Shown here piece after piece: positions 38,615-48,385 of a DNA stretch of 64,000 nucleotides. The number at the start of each line of letters is the position of its first letter. Position 1 is the stretch's first letter. Location of the stretch: assembly GCF_011067135.1 (NCBI RefSeq), contig NZ_JAAMOW010000002.1, positions 434,001 to 498,000 of the forward strand. Direction: 5' to 3'. The position numbers and the translations under genes were made by a program. The notes beneath the pieces are model-generated. The model was not told where the DNA came from, ran no database searches, and saw only the letters and a program-made list of their open reading frames with translations. Source of the stretch: Solimonas terrae (lineage in GTDB: Bacteria; Pseudomonadota; Gammaproteobacteria; Nevskiales; Nevskiaceae).

Positions 38615-40318
38615 ATGAATGCAGTCCAGCATCAAGTCGAGCACGACGCGCATCTCAGTCTGGTACAGGGCGCCAGCTCGCCGCCGTTGATCGAGGACAC
38701 GATAGGCGTCGCGCTGGACCGTGCCGCGCGGCGCTGGCCTCAGCGCGAGGCTCTGGTCGTCGCGCACCAGCAGCTGCGCTGGAGCTACGCCGAATTCGCG
38801 GCGCGGGTCGATGCGCTGGCGGCGGGCCTGCTGTCGATCGGCCTGACGCGCGGCGATCGCGTCGGCATCTGGGCGACCAATTGCGCGGAGTGGACACTGA
38901 CCCAGTTCGCGACGGCCAAGGCCGGCCTCGTGCTCGTCAACATCAATCCGTCGTACCGGCTCTCGGAATTGCGTTACACGCTGGAGAAAGTCGGCGTGAA
39001 GGCGCTGATCGCCGCCGAATCGTTCCGCAGCAGCGACTACGTCGGCATGGTCGAAACCCTGCTGCCGGATCTCGCCGGCAGCGAACCGGGGCAATTGCAG
39101 AATGCGGCGCTGCCGTCGCTGCGGGCGCTGATCAAGATCGGCGGTCAGCCGCGAGCCGGCTGGCTCGACTTCGACACGCTCGCCCGGCAGGCCGGCGCCG
39201 AGCAGCTGCGCGCGCTGGCGGCACTGGCGGCCACGCTCGATCGCCACGATCCGATCAACATCCAGTTCACCAGCGGCACGACCGGTTTGCCGAAAGGCGC
39301 GACGCTGTCGCACCGGAACATCCTCAACAACGGTTATTTCATCGGCGCCAGCATGCGCCTGCGCGAAGGCGACCGCCTCTGCATTCCGGTCCCGCTCTAT
39401 CACTGCTTCGGCATGGTGCTCGGCAATCTGGCGTGCGTCACGCATGGCGCGACGATGGTCTACCCGGCGCCGATCTTCGACCCGCTGGCAACGCTGCAGA
39501 CCATCCAGGCCGAAGCCTGCACGGCGCTGCACGGCGTGCCGACCATGTTCATCGCCCAGCTCGCGCATCCGCAGTTCGAGCACTTCGACCTGTCGTCGCT
39601 GCGCACCGGCATCATGTCCGGTGCGCCCTGTCCGACCGAGGTGATGCGGCGCGTGCTCGAGCGCATGTACATGAGCGAGGTGACGATCGCCTACGGCATG
39701 ACCGAGACCAGTCCGGTCAGCTTCCAGAGTTCCACCGACGAGCCGATCGAACGCCGCGTCTCCACGGTCGGCCGCGTGCAGCCGCACCTGCAATGCAAGA
39801 TCGTCGATGCCGACGGCCACATCGTCGCGCGCGGCGAAACCGGCGAGCTGTGCACGCGCGGCTACTCGGTGATGCTCGGTTACTGGAACGATCCGGAAAA
39901 GACCGCCGAGGCGATCGATGCCGACGGCTGGATGCACACCGGCGATCTGGCGACGATCGACGACGAGGGTTACTGCCGCATCGTCGGCCGCATCAAGGAC
40001 ATGGTGATCCGCGGCGGCGAGAACCTGTATCCGCGCGAGATCGAGGAATTCCTGTACGGCCATCCCAAGGTGCAGGACGTGCAGGTGGTCGGCGTGCCGG
40101 ACGCGAAGTACGGCGAGGAACTGTGTGCCTGGGTGCGCGTCCGCGAGGGCGAGACGCTCTGCGAGGCCGAGATGCTGGCGTTCTGCAACGGCCAGATCTC
40201 GAAGTTCAAGATCCCGCGCTACTGGCGCTTCGTCGACGCGTTTCCGATGACGGTGACCGGCAAGGTGCAGAAATTCCTGATCCGCGAGGCCATGCAGCGC
40301 GAACTCGGCAGCCGCTGA
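38615..40318 (+). CDS. AMP-binding acyl-CoA synthetase
   Basis: A 567-aa ANL-superfamily enzyme that activates a carboxylic acid to its acyl-CoA. Core motifs: A3 [19 protein letters not shown]5 [11 protein letters not shown]7 [17 protein letters not shown]8 [21 protein letters not shown] and the C-terminal catalytic Lys in [10 protein letters not shown]. The style resembles medium-chain or fatty acyl-CoA ligases. The start at 38615 follows GGGAGG. Placed after two esterases, it may activate the acid they release. The following TetR gene is convergent. Confidence 0.9.
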   Translation: MNAVQHQVEHDAHLSLVQGASSPPLIEDTIGVALDRAARRWPQREALVVAHQQLRWSYAEFAARVDALAAGLLSIGLTRGDRVGIWATNCAEWTLTQFATAKAGLVLVNINPSYRLSELRYTLEKVGVKALIAAESFRSSDYVGMVETLLPDLAGSEPGQLQNAALPSLRALIKIGGQPRAGWLDFDTLARQAGAEQLRALAALAATLDRHDPINIQFTSGTTGLPKGATLSHRNILNNGYFIGASMRLREGDRLCIPVPLYHCFGMVLGNLACVTHGATMVYPAPIFDPLATLQTIQAEACTALHGVPTMFIAQLAHPQFEHFDLSSLRTGIMSGAPCPTEVMRRVLERMYMSEVTIAYGMTETSPVSFQSSTDEPIERRVSTVGRVQPHLQCKIVDADGHIVARGETGELCTRGYSVMLGYWNDPEKTAEAIDADGWMHTGDLATIDDEGYCRIVGRIKDMVIRGGENLYPREIEEFLYGHPKVQDVQVVGVPDAKYGEELCAWVRVREGETLCEAEMLAFCNGQISKFKIPRYWRFVDAFPMTVTGKVQKFLIREAMQRELGSR

Positions 40319-40330
40319 AGCGGCGGACGC

Positions 40331-41002
40331 TCAGTGCTCGCCGGCTGCCAGGATGTTCTGCAGATGCGCGAGGTAAGTGTGCAGCAGCTTGAGCGCACCC
40401 TGGATGCTGCGCCGGTCGGTGCCGATGATGGCTTCGATCGCCAGTCCGCGCAGCGCCGCCAGATGCAGGGTCACGCTGGCATCGATCATCGCGCGATTCT
40501 TCAGGCCGGTCGCCCTGGCCATCGCGCGGATCAGCTCGCGCCCGTACGTGCTCATGCGCTCGATCACCGGCGGCAGTCGGCTGCGCAGTTCGGGATCGCC
40601 CTGCATCGCCAGCATGATGTGCAGCACCGCCTGGCCGCCTTCGCCGCTGATCGCTTTCCAGGCGAGATCGATCAATCTCGCCATGTGGTCGCGCACCGCC
40701 TCGGGTTCGAGATGCGTGCGATAGAACTGCAGGTCACGCTCGAACACGTCCTCGACCACCGCCACCATCAGCTCGGTCTTGGTGGAGAAGTGATGCGCCA
40801 TCGCGCCACGGCTGACGCCGGCGCGCTCGGCCACCATGGCCGTCGTCGTCGCCGAGTAGCCGTGCTCGTGCAGGCAGGAAATCGACGCGTCGAACAGCTT
40901 GCGGCGCATTTCCGAGCTGCGTTCCGCATTGGTGCGACGCGGGCGGCGGTGGCGGGCAGGCTTGCCGCTTTTCGCGGCCGCGACAGGTGTGGACTTGGGC
41001 AC
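40331..41002 (-). CDS. TetR/AcrR family transcriptional regulator
   Basis: Regulator of 223 aa with the HTH LFDASISCLHEHGYSATTTA followed by MVAERAGVSRGAMAHHFSTK near the N-terminus. A GTG start at 41002 is chosen because AAGGAG lies 6 nt upstream; ATGs further out (41074, 41029) lack a ribosome site and give an Arg-rich extension. It is divergent from the TonB receptor across a 198-bp gap that holds an inverted repeat (41109-41134), its probable operator. It could control the receptor and, by position, the acyl-CoA synthetase. Confidence 0.83.
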   Translation of the reverse strand: MPKSTPVAAAKSGKPARHRRPRRTNAERSSEMRRKLFDASISCLHEHGYSATTTAMVAERAGVSRGAMAHHFSTKTELMVAVVEDVFERDLQFYRTHLEPEAVRDHMARLIDLAWKAISGEGGQAVLHIMLAMQGDPELRSRLPPVIERMSTYGRELIRAMARATGLKNRAMIDASVTLHLAALRGLAIEAIIGTDRRSIQGALKLLHTYLAHLQNILAAGEH

Positions 41003-41108
41003 CGCTCGCTCCTTACGGGTCACCGGCATTCTAGCCAGCGCGGGCGCGCGTCGGCGTCGAATGCGTTTGGACATCCCTCGATAGAAAAATCACAACAACA
41101 AAAAAACC

Positions 41109-41134
41109 GGCTTGCCAGTATGTTTATGCAAGCC
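41109..41134. promoter_or_regulatory. Operator-like inverted repeat upstream of the TonB receptor gene
   Basis: GGCTTGC and GCAAGCC form a perfect 7-bp inverted repeat with a 12-bp AT-rich centre. The surrounding bases are A/T-rich (an A-run lies just left), unlike the GC-rich genes, as expected for a promoter. It lies between the TetR gene and the TonB receptor start (41201). Confidence 0.6.
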
Positions 41135-41200
41135 TAGCATGACTGAAAACACGAGCCGGACGACGACAGGTCGCCGCGCACTGCAATCGGGGGAGAACCG

Positions 41201-43738
41201 ATGCCGAAGTTGAAGGGCATACCAGCGCTGCGGTTTGCGGCAAGCCTGCTGATCGGTCTGATCGGCGTCGCCGCGCATGCCGCGGACCCGGGCACCGCCG
41301 ACGATCCGGCGGATGCTGCTGCAACGCCGGCCGACGCAGCGGCGCCCGCCGCCGTGGCGGACGGCAGCTCGAACACGCCGGCGCCGCTGCCGACGATCCC
41401 CCTGCCGGCCGGCAAGGCGCCGGCGCCGCCGAAGGCGGACAAGCAGGACGACACGTCGATCGCCGAAGTCATCGTCACCGCGCAGAAGCGCGAGGAGCGC
41501 CTGCAGGACGTGCCGCTGGCGATCACGGTGATCGGCAAGAAGCAGCTCGAGAAGCAGAACATCAGCACGACGGGCGATCTCGCGCGTGCGGCACCGGCGG
41601 TCGAAGTCAACGGCGAGCCCGGCAACCCGGACACGCACCTGAGCATTCGCGGCATTTCCACGCAATCGTTCAGCGTCACCTCGGAGCAGGCGGTGTCGTT
41701 CGTCGCCGACGGCGTGGTGCTCGGCCGCGCGCCCTCGGTGAGTCTGTTCGACATCGCCCAGGTCGAAGTGCTGCGCGGCCCGCAGGGCACGCTGTTCGGC
41801 AAGAACTCGTCGGCCGGCGTCATCAACGTCACCACCAACAAACCGGACCCGGGCGAATTCGCGGCCAAGCTGCATGCCGACCTCAGCGACGAATACGACT
41901 ACCGCCTGCTGCAGGGCATGATCAACGTGCCGGTCAGCGACAACTCGGCACTGCGCATTGCCGCCGGTCAGACCTACCAGAGCGGCTTCATCCACAACAA
42001 CGTCACCAACAAGGACAGCAAGACCGACATCAAGGGCGCACGCGCGCGCTATCTCTGGGACGTGACGCCGGATCTGCGCGTCAATCTGATCGCCGACTAC
42101 GAGAAGTCGTACGTCAGCGAACAGCTGTACCTGCTGTTCAGCCGCTATGTCGACAGCAAGACCGGCGAGCCGCAACCGATCACCGGCTGCGGCGGCGCCT
42201 ACGCCACCGACAGCATGCGCATCTCCTGCAATGGCGATCCGTCCAACAACACCAACGAAGCCTGGGGATTCTCCGGCCAGATCGACTGGACGCTCGGCGA
42301 CCACACCATCACCTCGATCAGCTCGTTCCGCCGCTATCTGCAGGACGGCACGCTCGACGTCGACGGCCTGCCGGGCATGTATTACGACAACGGCAACAAG
42401 TTCGACAACCGCGTCTACTCGCAGGAACTGCGCATCGCATCGCCGACCGGCAACTGGCTCGAATACGTGGCCGGCCTGTATGCCTCGAAGGCGCATGTGC
42501 CGAACTATCTGCAGCAGAACATCGGCGACGACATGCTCGCCTCGCTGCTGACCGGCACCGTGCCGATCACGCTGTGCGCGACGCTGCAGATCTGCCTGAA
42601 CGGCGATGTCGCGCAGCTGCAGAATCCCAACACCTACATCGCCGACCTGCACAGCTACGCGGCCTTCGGCCAGGCGACCATGCGCTTCTTCGACGACTGG
42701 CGTTTCATCGTCGGTGCCCGCGAGACGCGCGACGAAGTCGAGATGACCTCGACCTCCTATCTCGGCGTCAAGCTGCTGAATTCGGCGACGCCGATACAGG
42801 TGCCGATGAACGCACCGCTGACCGGCAACGACACGGTCGACAACTTCTCGTGGAAGCTCGGCCTGCAGTACGACGTCACGCCGGTCTCGATGGCCTACCT
42901 GACGGTATCGCACGGCTACAAGGGACCGCAGATCGTCTTCAACCCGCCGGGCATCATCCCGACGATCGACGGCCTCAACAGCAAGCTGCCGACGCCGGCG
43001 TCGATCTCCATCGTCAAGCCGGAATATCCGATGGACTACGAGATCGGCTTCAAGACGCTGCTGTGGGGTGGCTTCTACGCCAACCTCAACCTGTTCTACA
43101 CGAAGATCGAAGACTTCCAGTCGCAGGTCTTCAACGCGCAGGGCACGGCGACGCCGAACAACATTCCGAGCATCGTCACCAAGGGCGTCGAGCTCGATTT
43201 CTTCGGCAAGCCGTTCACCGGCTTCACGATCAACGGCGGCTTCCTCTACAACCCGGCCGTCTATCCGAACTACTACGTGAGCTGCACGCAGGACGGCCCG
43301 CAGTGCGGCGACAACCCGAACACCGAGCCGACCGAAGACAACGTCGAGAACATCAAGGGGCAGCAGCTGACGCTGGCGCCGAGGTGGAAGTACACGCTGG
43401 CCACCGACTACGAGCATCCGCTGTTCTGGGGCATGTCCGGCTTCGTCGGCATGGACGCCGTCTATCGTTCCAACATCCGCTTCATGGCACAACGCGACAC
43501 ACGCACCAATTCCGGTGCGCATACCATCGTCGGCGCGCGCATCGGTCTGCGTCAGCCGGAACAGGGCTGGACGCTGTCGCTGTTCGTGCGCAACCTGTTC
43601 GACGAGCGCTACGCGCAATTCAAGTTCGCGCCGTACCTGCTGTCGAACGCCAGCGCGCCGGGCATCGATGCCACCGGCCAGGCCCTGAGCACCGAGTCGT
43701 TCCGCTTCATCGGCCTCACGCTCGACTACGAGTTCTGA
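41201..43738 (+). CDS. TonB-dependent outer-membrane receptor
   Basis: An 845-aa receptor with signal peptide, an Ala/Pro-rich extension (about residues 27-85), then the TonB box and plug (EVIVTAQKREERLQDVPLAITVI, IRGISTQSFS, VEVLRGPQGTLFGKNSSAGVINV) and a 22-strand barrel ending in LTLDYEF. It resembles the receptor class of sphingomonads and xanthomonads that import plant-derived or aromatic compounds. A GGGGGAG site precedes the ATG. Context with esterases and GH78 suggests an acylated rhamnoside or similar glycoside as substrate; this is inferred. Confidence 0.92.
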   Translation: MPKLKGIPALRFAASLLIGLIGVAAHAADPGTADDPADAAATPADAAAPAAVADGSSNTPAPLPTIPLPAGKAPAPPKADKQDDTSIAEVIVTAQKREERLQDVPLAITVIGKKQLEKQNISTTGDLARAAPAVEVNGEPGNPDTHLSIRGISTQSFSVTSEQAVSFVADGVVLGRAPSVSLFDIAQVEVLRGPQGTLFGKNSSAGVINVTTNKPDPGEFAAKLHADLSDEYDYRLLQGMINVPVSDNSALRIAAGQTYQSGFIHNNVTNKDSKTDIKGARARYLWDVTPDLRVNLIADYEKSYVSEQLYLLFSRYVDSKTGEPQPITGCGGAYATDSMRISCNGDPSNNTNEAWGFSGQIDWTLGDHTITSISSFRRYLQDGTLDVDGLPGMYYDNGNKFDNRVYSQELRIASPTGNWLEYVAGLYASKAHVPNYLQQNIGDDMLASLLTGTVPITLCATLQICLNGDVAQLQNPNTYIADLHSYAAFGQATMRFFDDWRFIVGARETRDEVEMTSTSYLGVKLLNSATPIQVPMNAPLTGNDTVDNFSWKLGLQYDVTPVSMAYLTVSHGYKGPQIVFNPPGIIPTIDGLNSKLPTPASISIVKPEYPMDYEIGFKTLLWGGFYANLNLFYTKIEDFQSQVFNAQGTATPNNIPSIVTKGVELDFFGKPFTGFTINGGFLYNPAVYPNYYVSCTQDGPQCGDNPNTEPTEDNVENIKGQQLTLAPRWKYTLATDYEHPLFWGMSGFVGMDAVYRSNIRFMAQRDTRTNSGAHTIVGARIGLRQPEQGWTLSLFVRNLFDERYAQFKFAPYLLSNASAPGIDATGQALSTESFRFIGLTLDYEF

Positions 43739-43817
43739 CCCCACGCCGCGCCGATCCGCGCCCAACACTGTCCATCACCGCCACCGCACTGCAAGATGGA
43801 CCCAGGAGGAAACGAAA

Positions 43818-44723
43818 ATGAAGAAGACCTGGCTGGTACTGCCGCTGATGGCGACAAGCCTTGCATTCGGTGCCGCGCACGCGGCTGACGGGCCGCAGCT
43901 GATTCCGATCTGGCCCGGCGCGATTCCCGGTGTCACCGGCGACGCCGGCAATACCGGCCAGGAGACGATGGCGCCGTGGAACGAAACCATCGTCCGCAAC
44001 GTCACCAGGCCGACGCTGGAAGTGCACCTTGCCGATCCGAAAATCGCCAACGGCGCGGCGATCATCATTGCGCCGGGCGGCGGCTTCCGCTTTGTCAGCG
44101 TCGACAACGAGGGCACGCAGGTCGCCGATGCGCTCAACGCCAAGGGCGTCGCCGCGTTCATCCTGCGCTACCGCATGATGCCGACGCCGCCGTCGGATGC
44201 CGACTTCGCCGCGCAGCTCGGCGAGCTGCTCGGGCCGCTGTTCGGCCCCGGCATCTACGACGAGATGAAGAAATGGGGCCCGGCGGCGATCGCCGACGCC
44301 GGTCAGGCGATGAAGCTGGTGCGCAGCCGCGCGAAGGAATGGAAGCTCGCGCCGGATCGCATCGGCCTGCTCGGCTTTTCGGCCGGCGGCGTCGCCACAC
44401 TCGGCGTGCTGCTCGATCACGACAAGAGCGATCGTCCGGACTTCGCCGGTCTGATCTATCCGGGGCCGTGGACCATCGACAAGGTGCCGGCCGATGCACC
44501 GCCGCTGTTCGTGGCCGCCGCCAAGGACGACGCGCTGACGCCGCTCGCGGCCGAACCGCAGGCGCAGGCCTGGAAGGACGCCGGTCATCCGGTCGAAACG
44601 CATTTCTACGAAAAGGGCGGCCACGGCTTCGGCATGAAGCAGCAGGGCGTCGATGCCGACCTGTGGATGAGCGCGTTCACCGCCTGGCTCGATGCCCAGG
44701 GTGTTCTCAAGAAGGGCAAGTAG
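43818..44723 (+). CDS. Secreted alpha/beta hydrolase, BD-FAE/acetylxylan-esterase-like
   Basis: A 301-aa exported hydrolase; the signal peptide ends AAHAA. The mature part starts with IPIWPGAIPG, then the oxyanion motif IAPGGGF, the nucleophile elbow LLGFSAGGVAT, Asp in AAKDDALTP and His in KGGHGFGM. The pattern fits esterase lipase family members that deacylate plant polysaccharides or glycosides. AGGAGG lies upstream of the ATG. It sits between the TonB receptor and GH78, in the same direction. Confidence 0.87.
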   Translation: MKKTWLVLPLMATSLAFGAAHAADGPQLIPIWPGAIPGVTGDAGNTGQETMAPWNETIVRNVTRPTLEVHLADPKIANGAAIIIAPGGGFRFVSVDNEGTQVADALNAKGVAAFILRYRMMPTPPSDADFAAQLGELLGPLFGPGIYDEMKKWGPAAIADAGQAMKLVRSRAKEWKLAPDRIGLLGFSAGGVATLGVLLDHDKSDRPDFAGLIYPGPWTIDKVPADAPPLFVAAAKDDALTPLAAEPQAQAWKDAGHPVETHFYEKGGHGFGMKQQGVDADLWMSAFTAWLDAQGVLKKGK

Positions 44724-44764
44724 CCCTCGTCGCGCGCGCGACCTGATGCCGGAGGAAGACGGGC

Positions 44765-47700
44765 ATGCGATCTGTGAAGTGGCTGGCGGTGCTGGTACGG
44801 CGATTCCTGCGTTTCGGCACGTCGCCAGCCGTTCGCCCCGAGTGCCGCGCGCAGCGCGGGGTATCGAGGGGCCGCAGCACAAGGCCGCGAGTGTTCCCAT
44901 ACGCCGGCTCCGCCCGCGGTTCGACACGAACGGTCGAGCGGGGGCGCCACTTCCGTGTCGCCACGTTCGCCATGCTGATCGGCGCGTCGGCCGCGCTGCA
45001 GGGCTTGAGCGCTTGCGCCGTCTCGGCGCCCGCCGCGTCGCCGCATGACGGTCCGGTGTCGCTGCTGCCGTTCGATCTGAAGACCGAATACGCGCGCGAG
45101 CCGCTCGGCCTCGACGAGCCGCAGCCGCGTTTCTCGTGGCGGCTGCCGGACGGCGCCGGCGACGGTCGCCAGCGCGCGTACCGGATTCGCGTCGCGACTT
45201 CGGCGCAGACACTCGAAGGCGGCAGCCTGTGGGACAGCGGTCGTCGTGAAAGCGGCGACACCGCGCAGATCGTCTACGAAGGGCCGGCGCTGCAATCGCG
45301 CACGCGCTACTGGTGGCAGGTACAGACCTGGGACGGGCGCGGCCATGCGTCCGGCTGGAGCGCGCCGTCGTGGTGGGAGATGGGTCTGCTCGAGCCCGAC
45401 GACTGGTCCGCGCAGTGGATCTCCGGCCGCACGACGCTCGATCACGACTGGCACGACGCGCGCATCCGCTTCGACTTCACGCTGACCGGCAGCAGCGTCG
45501 GCTTCCTGTTCCGCGCGCGGCCGGTCGGCAAGACCTACGGCGAAGCGTATCTGTGGCGGATCATGAAAGTCGGCGGCGCGATGCAGCTGGTCCAGCAGGT
45601 GCGCCGCTATCCCGGCGGCAGCAGCTCGAACGTCGCGGTTGCAACCCTGCATTCGCAGCCCATCGTCACCGGCAAGGACTGGGCGACGCGTGCGCATCAG
45701 CTGGTGATCGACGCGCACGGCAAGACCCTGACGACGACGCTCGACGGCGTGCGCATTGGCAGCGTCGAGGACGACGCCGAAACCTCCGGCACGATCGGCT
45801 TCATCGCCAATGAACCGAACGCCGCGATCATCCACGCGGTGTCGATCGACAGCGCCGACGGCGATTTCAAGACCGACTTCAGCGACGGCATCAATCCGTT
45901 CACCGGCGGCAGCCTCGTTGCCGGCGGCCTGCAGGTCGCGGCCGGCGTGCCGGACAAGGACCTCGTGCTGCCGATCGGCGCACCGGCGCCCTTGCTGCGC
46001 CGCGCGTTCGCGCTCGCCGAGCGGCCGGTGTCGGCGCGCCTCTACGTCGCGGTCGGCGGCTTCGCCGATCTGAGCCTCAACGGCCAGCGCATCGGCCATT
46101 CGCTGCAGGACGGCTACACCGACTACGACAAGCGCGTGCTGTATCGCAGCTTCGACGTCGGCGACGCGCTGCACGCCGGCGACAATGTCATCGCCGCCGA
46201 ACTCGGCCGTGGCTGGTATGGCGTCACCGAGCCGAACGAGTGGTACTGGCACATGGCGCCGTGGCACGCCGCGCCAACGCTGCGCGCGCAGCTCGAACTG
46301 CGCTTCGCGGACGGCCGCACGCAGCGCATCGTCAGCGACGACAGCTGGCGCGCGACAGACGGCCCGACCCGCCACGATTCGGTCTACGGCGGCGAGCGTT
46401 ACGACGCGCGCCTCGCGCAGCCCGGCTGGCGCGGCGCCGGCTTCGACGACAGCGGCTGGCAGGCGGCGAATCTCGTCGACGGGCCGAAAGGCGCGTTGCG
46501 CGCGGCGACGCAGGAGCCGATCGCCGCGGTCGGCGAAATCGCGCCGCAGTCGATCAGCGAGCCCAAGCCCGGCGTGTTCGTCTACGACTTCGGCCGCATC
46601 TTCGCCGGCCGTCTGCGGCTGCACGTCAGCGGTCCGCGCGGCACGACGCTGCGCATGACGCAGACCGAGAAGCTCAACGACGACGGCACCGTGGCGATCG
46701 TCTCCGGCCTCGTCGACGCGCAGTTGCAGACCGACCAGTACACGCTGGCCGGCGACGGCGATGAAAGCTGGACGCCGCGCTTCGGCTACAAGGGCTTCCG
46801 CTATGTGCAGCTCGAAGGCTTCCCCGGCACGCCGACGCTGGACACGCTGCAAGGCGAGATCGTGCATTCGGCGGTCGCGTCCGCCGGCAGCTTCGAAAGC
46901 TCGAACGAACTGCTGAACAAGATCCAGCAGGCCGCGCGCAACACGATCCTCAACAACATGCACGGCAACCAGACCGACACGCCGACCTACGAGAAGAACG
47001 GCTGGACCGGCGATGCGCAGGCCTCGTCGCTGGCGTCGGCGCTGAACTTCGACGTCGCGCGCGTCTGGACCAAGTGGCTCGCCGACTTCCGCGACTCGCA
47101 GTCGGACAAGGGCGAGATTCCCGAGATCGTGCCGTCGACGCCGTACTACGGCTACGAGAACACGCCGGGCTGGAACATGGTCTGGGGGCCGCTGCCGTCG
47201 TGGGACGCGGCGACCTTCGTGCTGCCGTGGGAGCTGTACGAGCGCAGCGGCGACCGTCGCATCCTCGAACGGATGTACGACACACAGAAGCGCCTCGTCG
47301 ACTACACCGGCACGTTCTTCAGCAGCGAGTACAAGTACGCCAATCCGAACAATCCCTTCCTCGGCGAATACGCCTCGGCGATGCCGCCCGGCGGCCTGAT
47401 GGCGGCGATCCGCCTGATGCCGGCCGGCCCGGTCGATGCGACCGCGAGCGCCTACTACTTCCACATGCTCGACCTGCAGGCGCGCAGCGCCGCGCTGCTC
47501 GGCAAACCCGAAGACGCCGCCAAATACCGCGCGCTCGCCGACAAGGTCCGCGCCGCCTACAACGCGCGCTACTGGAACGCCGACGAGAAGCGCTACGGCT
47601 CCGTCGGCTACGACGGCAAGCCGCGCGCCTACGCGCAGACGCAGAACGTGCTGCCGGTCGCGTTCGGTATCGTGCCGGACGGCATGGCCGCCGAGGTGAT

Positions 47701-48274
47701 GCGCCAGGTCAACGACGACATCGTCGCGCACGACCACCACCTGACCATCGGCGTCTACGCCGGCCGCTACGTCATGACCCTGCTGTCCGACTACGGTTAC
47801 GCCGACACCGCGTTCAAGGTCGCCACAAGCACCGACTATCCGAGCTGGGGCTTCTGGATCGAGAACGGCCTGTCGACGATGGCCGAAGGCTGGGAGCTGA
47901 GCTCACGGTCCTGGGACCACCACTACTGGGCGTCGATCAGCTCGTACTTCTACCAGTCGCTCGCCGGCATCCGACCCGCCGCGCCCGGCTACACGAAGCT
48001 GACGATCAAGCCGGTGCCGCCGACGGGGCTACAGTCCGTACACGCGACGCTCGAAACCGAGCAGGGCACCGTCGTCTCCAGCTGGCGCCACGAGAACGGC
48101 CGCTTCACGCTCAACGTAACGATCCCGCGCGGCGCCGAGGCGGAGGTCTGGGTACCGAGTCCGAAGGGCAAGCCGACGGCGGTTCCTTCAAGCGCGCACT
48201 TCCTGCGGCGCGAGGGCGATCGGTCGGTCTATCGGGTTGCGTCCGGGGACTACCATTTTGAAGCGGTAGACTGA
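44765..48274 (+). CDS. Alpha-L-rhamnosidase, GH78
   Basis: A 1169-aa GH78 enzyme that releases terminal L-rhamnose. The N-terminal domain (FDLKTEYAREPLGLDEPQPRFSWRL) has a concanavalin-like insert (about residues 225-375), followed by the carbohydrate-binding domain (FALAERPVSARLYVAVGGF), the linker (SFESSNELLNKIQQAARNT) and the (alpha/alpha)6 catalytic barrel containing GWTGDAQAS, FFSSEYKY and the SWGFWIENG motif, ending in a beta-sandwich. The ATG at 44765 has GGAGG 9 nt upstream. The predicted N-terminus is odd: 45 bases of a REP-like repeat (44829-44873) are read in frame between the start and a lipoprotein-like signal (MLIGASAALQGLSAC). Confidence 0.9.
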   Translation: MRSVKWLAVLVRRFLRFGTSPAVRPECRAQRGVSRGRSTRPRVFPYAGSARGSTRTVERGRHFRVATFAMLIGASAALQGLSACAVSAPAASPHDGPVSLLPFDLKTEYAREPLGLDEPQPRFSWRLPDGAGDGRQRAYRIRVATSAQTLEGGSLWDSGRRESGDTAQIVYEGPALQSRTRYWWQVQTWDGRGHASGWSAPSWWEMGLLEPDDWSAQWISGRTTLDHDWHDARIRFDFTLTGSSVGFLFRARPVGKTYGEAYLWRIMKVGGAMQLVQQVRRYPGGSSSNVAVATLHSQPIVTGKDWATRAHQLVIDAHGKTLTTTLDGVRIGSVEDDAETSGTIGFIANEPNAAIIHAVSIDSADGDFKTDFSDGINPFTGGSLVAGGLQVAAGVPDKDLVLPIGAPAPLLRRAFALAERPVSARLYVAVGGFADLSLNGQRIGHSLQDGYTDYDKRVLYRSFDVGDALHAGDNVIAAELGRGWYGVTEPNEWYWHMAPWHAAPTLRAQLELRFADGRTQRIVSDDSWRATDGPTRHDSVYGGERYDARLAQPGWRGAGFDDSGWQAANLVDGPKGALRAATQEPIAAVGEIAPQSISEPKPGVFVYDFGRIFAGRLRLHVSGPRGTTLRMTQTEKLNDDGTVAIVSGLVDAQLQTDQYTLAGDGDESWTPRFGYKGFRYVQLEGFPGTPTLDTLQGEIVHSAVASAGSFESSNELLNKIQQAARNTILNNMHGNQTDTPTYEKNGWTGDAQASSLASALNFDVARVWTKWLADFRDSQSDKGEIPEIVPSTPYYGYENTPGWNMVWGPLPSWDAATFVLPWELYERSGDRRILERMYDTQKRLVDYTGTFFSSEYKYANPNNPFLGEYASAMPPGGLMAAIRLMPAGPVDATASAYYFHMLDLQARSAALLGKPEDAAKYRALADKVRAAYNARYWNADEKRYGSVGYDGKPRAYAQTQNVLPVAFGIVPDGMAAEVMRQVNDDIVAHDHHLTIGVYAGRYVMTLLSDYGYADTAFKVATSTDYPSWGFWIENGLSTMAEGWELSSRSWDHHYWASISSYFYQSLAGIRPAAPGYTKLTIKPVPPTGLQSVHATLETEQGTVVSSWRHENGRFTLNVTIPRGAEAEVWVPSPKGKPTAVPSSAHFLRREGDRSVYRVASGDYHFEAVD
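44829..44873. repeat. REP-like palindrome inside the GH78 reading frame
   Basis: The stretch starting CCGTTCGCCCCGAGTGCCGC and ending GGTATCGAGGGGC matches, apart from its centre, the palindromes in the rhamnose operon gaps at 52128 and (reverse strand) 53820-53870. It is 45 bp, so it adds about 15 in-frame residues (AVRPECRAQRG and following) to the rhamnosidase N-terminus. Confidence 0.75.
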
Positions 48275-48385
48275 ATCTGCGTGCTATGCGGGAGCAAGCA
48301 TCGACTGATTTGATCAGGCGCAAATTGCGGAGCCCCCTTTCGGCACGCTTTCAACCATAAATCTTCAAAGCGCCAAGGAGATCAT

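Noticed and set aside
44606-47740. 1044-aa minus-strand ORF opposite GH78
   Set aside because: Shadow of the rhamnosidase.
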